Assembly: GCF_004365575.1 (NCBI RefSeq)
Contig: NZ_SOBG01000010.1
Coordinates: forward strand, 1-64,000
Direction of reading: 5' to 3'
DNA: 64,000 bases
From: Hypnocyclicus thermotrophus
Lineage (GTDB): Bacteria > Fusobacteriota > Fusobacteriia > Fusobacteriales > Fusobacteriaceae
Both the position numbers and the translations under genes were made by a program. The notes beneath the pieces are model-generated. The model was not told the DNA's origin. It did not search any database and saw nothing but the letters and a program-made list of their open reading frames with translations. Positions 19,725 to 25,695 of the stretch are shown here, one piece after another. Every line of letters starts with the position of its first letter. Position 1 is the stretch's first letter.

Positions 19725-21606
19725 ATAAAAAACCTTTAATTTTTTCTTTTAATATATCTAACGGCTGAGGTCTACATAAATAATATCCTTGAAGAGTCGT
19801 ACATCCTAATTCTTTTAATACATTTATTTCTTCTTCTTTTTCTATCCCTTCCATTACTACTTCTAATTTTAGTGCTTCTGCTATTTTTACAATATATTTG
19901 ATGATTTTTTGTAATTCTTCATCATTTAAAAGATTTTGAATAAAACTTCTATCTATTTTTAATTTATTAACAGGAAATTTTCTTAAATATGAAAGCGATG
20001 AATATCCTGTACCAAAATCATCAATTGCTAAAGAATATCCTAAATTTTTTAACTCTTTCATTTTTTGAATATTCATATCTAAATTTTCCATTACTGCAGT
20101 TTCTGTAATTTCAAGTTCAATATATTTTGATTTTATTCTTGTTTCACCTATTATATCATTTATATTATGAGTAAATTTTGGACTATCAAACTGTTTTGCT
20201 GAAAAATTAATACTTAATTTTAAATTATATGCTTCTAATATATCTTTCATTTCATTTATTGCTTTTTTTAATATTAAATTACCTAATGGTATAATATCAC
20301 CATTTTTTTCCGCAATGGGAATAAATTCCATAGGTGATACAATCCCTTTTTCAGGATGTTTCCATCTAACTAAAGCTTCAAATCCTGTAATTTTTTGGCT
20401 TTGACTATTAAATAATGGTTGATAATATATTATAAACTGATCCTCTTCTATCGCTTCTTTTAACTCTCTATCTATTTTTAATTCTCTTAAAATTTCCTTA
20501 TGATAAATATCTTCATAAAACTGATAACTGTTCCCATGTTTAATCTTTGCTTTTTCAAGTGCTAAATTTGCATATTCCATTATATGATTAATATTTTTTT
20601 TATTTTCTTCGAGTATTGCTATTCCAAGACTTGCTGTTACCTTATAACTTTTATTTAATAATATTATCGGTTCCGATATTTTTTCTAACAATCTTTCTGC
20701 TATCATTCTTAAATTTACAATAGAATTATAATTATTAAGTAATAAAACAAATTCATCTCCACTTATTCTTCCTAAAATATCTCCTTTTCTAATTGTAAAT
20801 TTTATTCTTTCTGATATTTTTTTTAATACATAATCACCCATTTTAAAACCAAATAGATTATTTACATTTCTAAAACTATTTAAATTTATAAGAACTACTG
20901 CCATATTTTTATTTCTATAATCTTTTGAATAATCTTCTATTAGTTTTAAAATTATATCTCTTTTTAATACTCCTGTTAATTCATCATAATTTAATATTGG
21001 ATAATAATCATTTAATATTTTAATATTAAATAATAATCCTCTATAATCATTAAATTCATAAATTTTATACACAATTTCTAGTTTTTTGCCATTTTTAAAA
21101 TAAAATATTTCTATTTTCTCTGTATCATTATAAATTTCATTTTTTAATTTCATAAAAAAAGGCTTTATTCCATCAATTTTTTTATAAAGTTCTTTTATTA
21201 AAGAATAAAAAGTATATTTTTTTTCAGGAATATCTAAAACTTTTAAAAAATTACTAGTAATAGTTATTTTTTTCTCTATTATATCATAAAAAATTAAAGC
21301 GTTTTTTTCATTAAAGTCATGTTGTTCAATAGTCTTAAAATCATCTTTTACTGATGCATTCATATTAACTTTTAACGTTTTTTTAATATTTTCATCTAAA
21401 TTTTTCGAAGATTTTTCATTAATAAAATGTTTAAAGTGATGTAAACTTAACTTTAAATTCTTATTATATTTTAACATTATTTCTAAAATTTCTAAATAAC
21501 CTGAAATATCAAGCAAATGTAAATTTTCCTCAAATTTTTTGTTTAATTCTTTTTTTAATTCCACATAGTCATCTACTGTTAATATCTCTAAATATTCTTT
21601 ATCCAT
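19723..21606 (-). CDS. GGDEF-EAL bifunctional c-di-GMP enzyme
   Basis: This 627-residue cytoplasmic protein has no obvious membrane helix. The N-terminal 190 residues look like a helical segment plus a degenerate PAS-like domain. The diguanylate cyclase domain has the active-site variant SGDEF near residue 282 and an intact inhibitory I-site RxxD (RKGD) five residues before it. The phosphodiesterase domain retains FEALVRW near 408, DDFGTGYSS near 530, EGIE and LQGYYLCRPQP, so it looks catalytically competent. Either activity could dominate. It lies 10 bp downstream of a PilZ gene, so a c-di-GMP enzyme and a receptor are co-expressed. Confidence 0.93.
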   Translation of the reverse strand: MDKEYLEILTVDDYVELKKELNKKFEENLHLLDISGYLEILEIMLKYNKNLKLSLHHFKHFINEKSSKNLDENIKKTLKVNMNASVKDDFKTIEQHDFNEKNALIFYDIIEKKITITSNFLKVLDIPEKKYTFYSLIKELYKKIDGIKPFFMKLKNEIYNDTEKIEIFYFKNGKKLEIVYKIYEFNDYRGLLFNIKILNDYYPILNYDELTGVLKRDIILKLIEDYSKDYRNKNMAVVLINLNSFRNVNNLFGFKMGDYVLKKISERIKFTIRKGDILGRISGDEFVLLLNNYNSIVNLRMIAERLLEKISEPIILLNKSYKVTASLGIAILEENKKNINHIMEYANLALEKAKIKHGNSYQFYEDIYHKEILRELKIDRELKEAIEEDQFIIYYQPLFNSQSQKITGFEALVRWKHPEKGIVSPMEFIPIAEKNGDIIPLGNLILKKAINEMKDILEAYNLKLSINFSAKQFDSPKFTHNINDIIGETRIKSKYIELEITETAVMENLDMNIQKMKELKNLGYSLAIDDFGTGYSSLSYLRKFPVNKLKIDRSFIQNLLNDEELQKIIKYIVKIAEALKLEVVMEGIEKEEEINVLKELGCTTLQGYYLCRPQPLDILKEKIKGFL

Positions 21607-21616
21607 AGCTTTCCCC

Positions 21617-22201
21617 TTAATTATTATTTAATTCAAATATTTTTAAAAGAATATCTTCCCTTATATCATCTTCAAGATTTGTATATTCTATTCCATACCT
21701 TTTAATATTTTTATGAACTGTATCCATTTCTGACTTTATTATCCCTAATATCCCTTCATATTTATGTTTGCCTAATTGAAAATTCATTATTACTGTTTTT
21801 CCTTTTTCTATATTATGAGCTGTATAAAACCCTACTCCTCCACCTCCTATATCAGAACTAATCGCTTTATATATTTCTCCTTCAATTATTACCTCTAGAT
21901 TTATATGTATATTATGCCTTTCATAATTTCTTCTATTTGTTTTTTCTATATCAGTAGGATATTCTATTATTATATACCTATCAATTACATCAAAATATAT
22001 TACAGAACTATTAAATACATAAATTCCATCTTTTGTGGGAATTCCCACTTCTAGTTCATCTTTTACTTGGATAAAAGGTAAAGTTCCTTTTCCTACAAAT
22101 TCTATTTTTAATTTATTTTTTTGTTTTTCATTTTTAACAATTTTTCCTAAAATTTCTCTATCTTCTTTTTTTAATATTAATAAATTAGAATTATTTAACA
22201 T
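21617..22201 (-). CDS. PilZ-domain c-di-GMP receptor (YcgR-like)
   Basis: The 194 residues comprise an N-terminal YcgR-like beta domain (about 1-88) and a C-terminal PilZ domain. The arginine motif is seen as RRNYERHN near residue 90. The second motif reads SDIGGGGVGF, so the canonical D/N-x-S-x-x-G has Gly in place of Ser. YcgR-type proteins slow flagellar motors or adjust surface behaviour when c-di-GMP binds. It shares an operon with the GGDEF-EAL gene. Two 20-bp direct repeats lie just upstream. Confidence 0.85.
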   Translation of the reverse strand: MLNNSNLLILKKEDREILGKIVKNEKQKNKLKIEFVGKGTLPFIQVKDELEVGIPTKDGIYVFNSSVIYFDVIDRYIIIEYPTDIEKTNRRNYERHNIHINLEVIIEGEIYKAISSDIGGGGVGFYTAHNIEKGKTVIMNFQLGKHKYEGILGIIKSEMDTVHKNIKRYGIEYTNLEDDIREDILLKIFELNNN

Positions 22202-22261
22202 TATGAATTATTACTCCTTTCTCCAATCTATAAACTTATTCTAAATATTTGTATATTTTCC

Positions 22262-22310
22262 TTTAATTTTAAACAAAAAATTTTATATATTTTAATTTTA
22301 AACAAAAAAT
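22262..22310. repeat. Two perfect 20-bp direct repeats upstream of the PilZ gene
   Basis: TTTAATTTTAAACAAAAAAT occurs at 22262-22281 and again at 22291-22310, a 29-bp period (nearly three helical turns). It lies between the small-peptide terminator and the PilZ start, where a promoter or operator would be expected. Confidence 0.7.
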
Positions 22311-22311
22311 A

Positions 22312-22342
22312 AAAAAAGCCCTCTTAAAATTATTTAAGGGCA
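22312..22342 (-). terminator. Terminator of the small hydrophobic peptide transcript
   Basis: On the minus strand a GCCCTT/GAGGGC stem with a bulge and short AAA/TTT extension is followed by seven T's, 18 nt after the stop codon of the 23-residue peptide. Confidence 0.7.
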
Positions 22343-22359
22343 GCTATTTTAAATAAAAG

Positions 22360-22431
22360 TTATTTTGAATATGTATTATAGGCCATAAAAACACCAAAAA
22401 ATAAAGCAAGGATTTCTAATATAATAGTCAT
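22360..22431 (-). CDS. 23-residue hydrophobic peptide, possible type I toxin-like membrane peptide
   Basis: MTIILEILALFFGVFMAYNT, then a short YSK tail: a single membrane-spanning helix with one acidic residue and a polar, lysine-ended C-terminus. The ORF has a near-perfect AAAGGAGGG ribosome site, a perfect consensus promoter about 40-65 bp upstream, and its own terminator, so it is expressed as a free-standing short mRNA of roughly 150 nt. The size and pattern resemble small holin-like or type I toxin peptides (the MTxxEALxLMxxFxxFxxAL kind), but no antitoxin RNA is proven. A small regulatory membrane protein is the alternative. Expression signals are clear; function is unknown. Confidence 0.6.
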   Translation of the reverse strand: MTIILEILALFFGVFMAYNTYSK

Positions 22432-22472
22432 TTTTTATCCCTCCTTTAACGAATATCTGTGTATACACTAAT

Positions 22473-22501
22473 ATTATACTATATAATATAATATATGTCA
22501 A
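22473..22501 (-). promoter_or_regulatory. Perfect consensus promoter of the small peptide gene
   Basis: TTGACA (22496-22501) and TATAAT (22473-22478) with a 17-bp spacer, both matching the sigma-70 consensus exactly. Confidence 0.85.
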
Positions 22502-22574
22502 ACAATATATTATATTATATATATTTTTTGAATAAATAATATATATAATATAAATGTTTATCTGAATAATACTA

Positions 22575-22606
22575 AAAAAGCCCTCGCGGGGGAGCGAGGA
22601 CTTTTT
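22575..22606 (-). terminator. GC-rich terminator downstream of the Smr/truA genes
   Basis: A 13-position stem with a 6-nt GGGGGA loop. The one imperfect pair is C-A in plus-strand RNA but G-U in minus-strand RNA, and on the minus strand the stem is followed by six T's. It therefore best serves the Smr gene. Its GC content is striking in this AT-rich DNA. Confidence 0.75.
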
Positions 22607-22607
22607 C

Positions 22608-22626
22608 TTAGTTAAAATTTAACTAA
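22608..22626. repeat. 19-nt perfect palindrome next to the GC-rich terminator
   Basis: TTAGTTAAA-A-TTTAACTAA: 9-bp arms around one base, only one base away from the terminator hairpin. It could be a protein-binding site or a second RNA stem in the 3' end of the Smr mRNA. Confidence 0.5.
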
Positions 22627-22760
22627 GGGGGATTATGTTACTATGAAGAAAATTTCAATATGGGATATGTTTTTATTATATCTAATTTTACATTTATTGT
22701 CAACATTTTTTTTAATTTTATCTTCTTTTTTCTATGACAATTTTAATAACTCTTTTCTTA

Positions 22761-23201
22761 CTATTTTTTTACATAACATTTATATTTCCCTTTTTGAATT
22801 ATTTCTAATAAATCATTACTTTCTAGATATTTTATTGCTTTTAATATTTTTTCTGGTTTATATTTTCTAAAATGTCCTGCAATTTTATCTTTTGTTTTAG
22901 GAACCATACAATATTTTAATATTTCTATTTTTAATGAATCAATTTTTTCTGGAATACGTTTTTTAGGATAAACTATAGTATAACCTCTATTTCCATCTAT
23001 AATTTCACCTTTTTTATAGTTAAAATACTCTTTATTCTTTTCTAATAATTTTCGTATGTTTTTTCGTATTTTACCACCACTTCCAGAAGATCCATAGCCA
23101 TGTATTATTTTTATTGTTTTATTTAAATTATTATTATATTCTCTAATAAAAATTTCTTCTGCCTGAACTACTGTTAATCCATGTAAATCTATTACCTTCA
23201 T
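22761..23201 (-). CDS. Smr-domain protein with C-terminal winged-helix-like tail
   Basis: The 146 residues start with an Smr domain: DLHGLTVVQAEEIF (the DLHG motif) and IHGYGSSGSGGKIR (the HGxG motif), the fold of MutS2 C-termini and stand-alone RNA/DNA nicking proteins. The last 60 residues (after the Pro/Glu linker) have the length and pattern of a small winged helix. This Smr-plus-tail layout is unusual. It may act on nucleic acids or stalled ribosomes; the role is not established. It is downstream of truA (70-bp gap), and a hairpin follows 155 bp later. Confidence 0.8.
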   Translation of the reverse strand: MKVIDLHGLTVVQAEEIFIREYNNNLNKTIKIIHGYGSSGSGGKIRKNIRKLLEKNKEYFNYKKGEIIDGNRGYTIVYPKKRIPEKIDSLKIEILKYCMVPKTKDKIAGHFRKYKPEKILKAIKYLESNDLLEIIQKGKYKCYVKK

Positions 23202-23271
23202 AATTTACCTCTATAATTTTTAATCTAAACCAAATATAATTTCTATTAATCACAATAATATTACTATATTA

Positions 23272-24006
23272 TTAATACTCTACATTCAATAAAAATAATC
23301 CATGTGGTGGAACTACAAATCTATGTTCTCCTCTTGATTTTGATTCCAATAAATCTTTTATTTCTTTTATATTTTTTTTATTAGTAGCTATTTGAATAAG
23401 AGCTCCCGCTATCATTCTTGCCATATTATATAAAAATCCATTAGCAGTTATATATATTTCTATAAAATCTCCTCTTTTTACAATATTTATAAATTCTATA
23501 TTTCTTACAGTACTTTTTTTAGTACTTTTTTTTGAAAAAGTTATAAAATCATGTTCCCCAATAAATATTTTACTTGCTTCTTTCATTTTTATTATATCTA
23601 TTCTTTCATCAATATAATAAGCATACTTTCTCATAAATGGATCTCTTACTGGTGAATTATCAATTCTATACATATATGTCTTTCTTTTAGCATTATATCT
23701 TGAATGAAATTTATCATTCACTTTAATAAAAGATAAAACTCTTATATCTTCTGGTAAATATTGATTTAACTGACTTAAAAAATTAGAATCTAATTCTTTA
23801 TTCGTTTTAAAATTTGCTACTTGATTTAAAGCATGTACTCCTCTATCAGTTCTACCACTTCCTATTATTTCTATATTTTCTTTTAATAATTTTGAAATTG
23901 TTAATTCTATTTTCCCTTGAATAGTTTTTTCTTTATTTTTTTGTAATCTTTGCCAACCTAAATACTTTGTTCCATCGTATGTTATCATCATTTTATAATT
24001 ATTCAT
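23272..24006 (-). CDS. truA: tRNA pseudouridine(38-40) synthase
   Basis: Isomerises uridines 38-40 in the anticodon stem of many tRNAs. With the start at 24006, chosen for its TAAGGAG ribosome site, the protein is 244 residues, the normal TruA length. The in-frame ORF extends 21 codons further upstream but without a good site. The catalytic Asp54 lies in GRTDRGVHAL, and the family features ITYDGTKYLGWQ and NGFLYNMARMIAG are present. A short gap leads to the Smr gene. Confidence 0.95.
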   Translation of the reverse strand: MNNYKMMITYDGTKYLGWQRLQKNKEKTIQGKIELTISKLLKENIEIIGSGRTDRGVHALNQVANFKTNKELDSNFLSQLNQYLPEDIRVLSFIKVNDKFHSRYNAKRKTYMYRIDNSPVRDPFMRKYAYYIDERIDIIKMKEASKIFIGEHDFITFSKKSTKKSTVRNIEFINIVKRGDFIEIYITANGFLYNMARMIAGALIQIATNKKNIKEIKDLLESKSRGEHRFVVPPHGLFLLNVEY

Positions 24007-24189
24007 AATTCTTCTCCTTAACTCAATTATACCTAAATAATAATACCATATAAAATCTAAAAAAAACAACTAATTTTTATTTATCAATACTAATTTATAA
24101 TTAATTCTCTTCTTCTATTCATAAATTATATAATTAATTATTGAAATACAAAAATAAAACTGTTATTATAAAAAAGGGAGTGTGATATT

Positions 24190-24612
24190 ATGGTAAAAAT
24201 AGATTTTTATGATTTAGATATTATTTGCAAATATAAATATGTCGTTTTAGTCGCAAAATATAATAAAAAATTAGTTCTTGTAAAACATAAAAATAGAGAA
24301 TCATGGGAAATTCCCGGAGGACATATTGAAAAAAACGAAACTCCTCTTGAAGCAGCTAAAAGAGAAATTTACGAAGAAACAGGAGCAATCAAATATAATA
24401 TAACACCTATCGCCACATATTCTGTAACAATTAAGAATATTATTGATTACGGACAACTTTTTTTTGTTGAAATATTTGAATTTGATAATCTTCCTAATTT
24501 TGAAATTGAAAAAATAAATTTATTTGATTCCTTACCTAAAAATCTTACCTATCCAGATATTCAACCTATTTTATTTGATTTTGTAGAAAAAAATATAGAA
24601 AGGAATAGTTAA
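24190..24612 (+). CDS. Nudix hydrolase
   Basis: The 140-residue protein has a complete Nudix box at residues 43-65 (G-x5-E-x7-REIYEETGA), the metal-binding motif for hydrolysis of nucleoside diphosphate-linked compounds. It resembles small MutT/ADP-ribose-type enzymes, but the substrate cannot be assigned. GGGAG precedes the ATG. It is followed 6 bp later by a DUF2164 gene, and the two end at a shared terminator, so they form a two-gene operon. Confidence 0.9.
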   Translation: MVKIDFYDLDIICKYKYVVLVAKYNKKLVLVKHKNRESWEIPGGHIEKNETPLEAAKREIYEETGAIKYNITPIATYSVTIKNIIDYGQLFFVEIFEFDNLPNFEIEKINLFDSLPKNLTYPDIQPILFDFVEKNIERNS

Positions 24613-24618
24613 ATTAAA

Positions 24619-24846
24619 ATGAAATTAACAAAAGATGAAAAAAATAAAATGATTTATGAAATACAATATTTTTTTGAAAATGAACGAGAAGAAAGCATAG
24701 GAATTATTGCTGCTGAAGAAGTTTTAGATTTTTTCTTAGAATCCATTGGAAAAATTATATATAATAAAGGTCTTGATGACGCTAAAATATATTTTGAAAA
24801 ACGATTAGAAGATCTAGCTTTAGACTATGAATTATTAAAAAAATGA
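24619..24846 (+). CDS. DUF2164 family protein
   Basis: A small 75-residue acidic, helical protein. The pattern KLTKDEKNKMIYEIQYFFEN...ESIGIIAAEEVLDFFLESIG...YNKGLDDAK fits the DUF2164 family of Firmicutes and Fusobacteria; its function is unknown. There are no transmembrane segments. It is co-transcribed with the Nudix hydrolase, and the terminator stem includes its stop codon. Confidence 0.85.
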   Translation: MKLTKDEKNKMIYEIQYFFENEREESIGIIAAEEVLDFFLESIGKIIYNKGLDDAKIYFEKRLEDLALDYELLKK

Positions 24847-24864
24847 TATTAAAATAATATCATT
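24842..24864 (+). terminator. Terminator after the DUF2164 gene
   Basis: A perfect 10-bp stem AATGATATTA/TAATATCATT with a 3-nt loop, followed by a T run. Confidence 0.8.
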
Positions 24865-24890
24865 TTTTTATTATTAGTTTTCAAATAAAA

Positions 24891-24910
24891 AAAGCACTAT
24901 ACAGTGCTTT
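24891..24910 (-). terminator. Terminator of tRNA cluster copy 1
   Basis: AAAGCACT/AGTGCTTT stem with a 4-nt loop, then a run of T's on the minus strand. Confidence 0.85.
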
Positions 24911-24933
24911 ATAGAAATATTTATTATTATATA

Positions 24934-25008
24934 TGGCTGGGCTGGCTGGATTCGAACCAACGCATGTCAGAGTCAAAGTCTGATGCCTTACCGCTTGGCG
25001 ACAGCCCA
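24934..25008 (-). tRNA. tRNA-Gln (anticodon UUG)
   Basis: 75 nt with encoded CCA. The acceptor TGGGCTG pairs with CAGCCCA; the anticodon loop CTTTGAC gives UUG; the T-loop GGTTCGAATCC is normal. Last gene of the Pro-Ala-Gln cluster. Confidence 0.96.
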
Positions 25009-25024
25009 TTAATATATTTTTTTA

Positions 25025-25101
25025 TGGTGGAGCTAAGCGGGATCGAACCGCTGACCCCCACAGTGCAAGTGTGGTGCTCTCCCAAACTGAGCTATAGCCC
25101 C
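25025..25101 (-). tRNA. tRNA-Ala (anticodon UGC)
   Basis: 77 nt with encoded CCA. The acceptor GGGGCTA includes the identity G3-U70 type wobble; the anticodon loop CTTGCAC gives UGC; the T-loop GGTTCGATCCC is normal. Confidence 0.96.
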
Positions 25102-25109
25102 ATTAAAAA

Positions 25110-25186
25110 TGGTCGGAATAGCAGGATTCGAACCTGCGGCCCCCTGCTCCCAAGGCAGGTGCGCTACCGGACTGCGCTATATTCCG
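25110..25186 (-). tRNA. tRNA-Pro (anticodon UGG)
   Basis: 77 nt with encoded CCA. The acceptor CGGAATA pairs with TATTCCG; the anticodon loop CTTGGGA gives UGG; the T-loop GGTTCGAATCC is normal. First gene of the cluster, about 30 nt after the promoter. Confidence 0.96.
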
Positions 25187-25216
25187 AACTTACCTTTATT
25201 TCTCAAGGCAAGAATG

Positions 25217-25245
25217 ATTATACTATATTAATCATCAATTGTCAA
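25217..25245 (-). promoter_or_regulatory. Consensus promoter of tRNA cluster copy 1
   Basis: TTGACA (25240-25245), 17-bp spacer, TATAAT (25217-25222). The -35 overlaps the TGA stop codon of the upstream lipoprotein gene. Confidence 0.9.
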
Positions 25246-25685
25246 TTATTTTTTTGAATATTTTTTATATCTTTTAAAATTCCATTTTCAAAGTACAAAA
25301 TTTTATCATCATAAATCCATTCTTCTTTTATACCAAAATCTGTTATTTTCTTAATTTTATTATCTGTTCCTCCTATACTTGCAAGTACATCTTCTTTATA
25401 CATTCCTACTCTTACATCACCATGTAAAATAATATCTCTCATTTTAGGATCAAGATGTGTTGATTCTCTTAAATACTCTTTTCTTCTGACTTCATCCCAA
25501 CTAACCTTTCTATATGAGGGTTTAATATATTCTGTGATATTTTCAAATTTTGGTATTGGTTGTGGATTTACTTCTGTTTCATTTTGTATATTTGTTAGTG
25601 TAAGTTTTTCAGTTGCTTTTCTTACATTAGTACAACTTATTAATAGTAATGAAATTAAAATTATAAAAATTAGTTTTTTATTCAT
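25242..25685 (-). CDS. Small lipoprotein with BamE/SmpA-like domain
   Basis: The 147-residue protein has a lipoprotein signal peptide; the lipobox LISC puts the modified Cys at position 18. The C-terminal half (HGDVRVGMYKEDVLASIGG ... EWIYDDKILYFENGILKDI) matches the SmpA/OmlA (BamE) fold pattern, in which a V-x-x-G-M turn is followed by an aromatic strand pair. BamE proteins assist outer-membrane barrel assembly, but divergent copies are common, so the role is only suggested. The last four codons are inside the duplicated tRNA unit, and the stop overlaps the tRNA promoter. It follows pncB by 10 bp. Confidence 0.78.
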   Translation of the reverse strand: MNKKLIFIILISLLLISCTNVRKATEKLTLTNIQNETEVNPQPIPKFENITEYIKPSYRKVSWDEVRRKEYLRESTHLDPKMRDIILHGDVRVGMYKEDVLASIGGTDNKIKKITDFGIKEEWIYDDKILYFENGILKDIKNIQKNN

Positions 25686-25695
25686 AATAGAACTC

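Larger units (their letters stand above)
22432..22760. other. Intergenic region between small peptide and Smr gene
   Basis: Holds the consensus promoter (22473-22501), an alternating A/T tract (22502-22560), a GC-rich hairpin (22575-22606) and a 19-nt perfect palindrome (22608-22626). A plus-strand ORF beginning at 22643 encodes a hydrophobic protein but runs antisense into the Smr gene and is not called. Confidence 0.6.
24883..25267 (-). repeat. tRNA cluster repeat, copy 1
   Basis: A 385-bp unit holding terminator, tRNA-Gln, tRNA-Ala, tRNA-Pro, promoter and the last codons of the upstream lipoprotein gene. It is repeated in the same orientation at 63603-63986. By eye the copies differ by four substitutions and one T of a run, all outside the tRNAs. 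Confidence 0.9.

Noticed and set aside
22643-22870. 75-codon hydrophobic plus-strand ORF next to the small peptide locus
   Set aside because: About half of it is antisense to the Smr gene, where AT-rich DNA readily gives Phe/Leu/Ile-rich frames; its ribosome site is 11 nt away and an earlier ATG gives only three codons. A shorter product cannot be excluded.
24904-25257. Plus-strand ORF across the tRNA cluster with a protein-like sequence
   Set aside because: It is the antisense reading of three tRNA genes; the same false protein appears over the second tRNA copy at 63743-63976, and a minus-strand one at 63562-63804.
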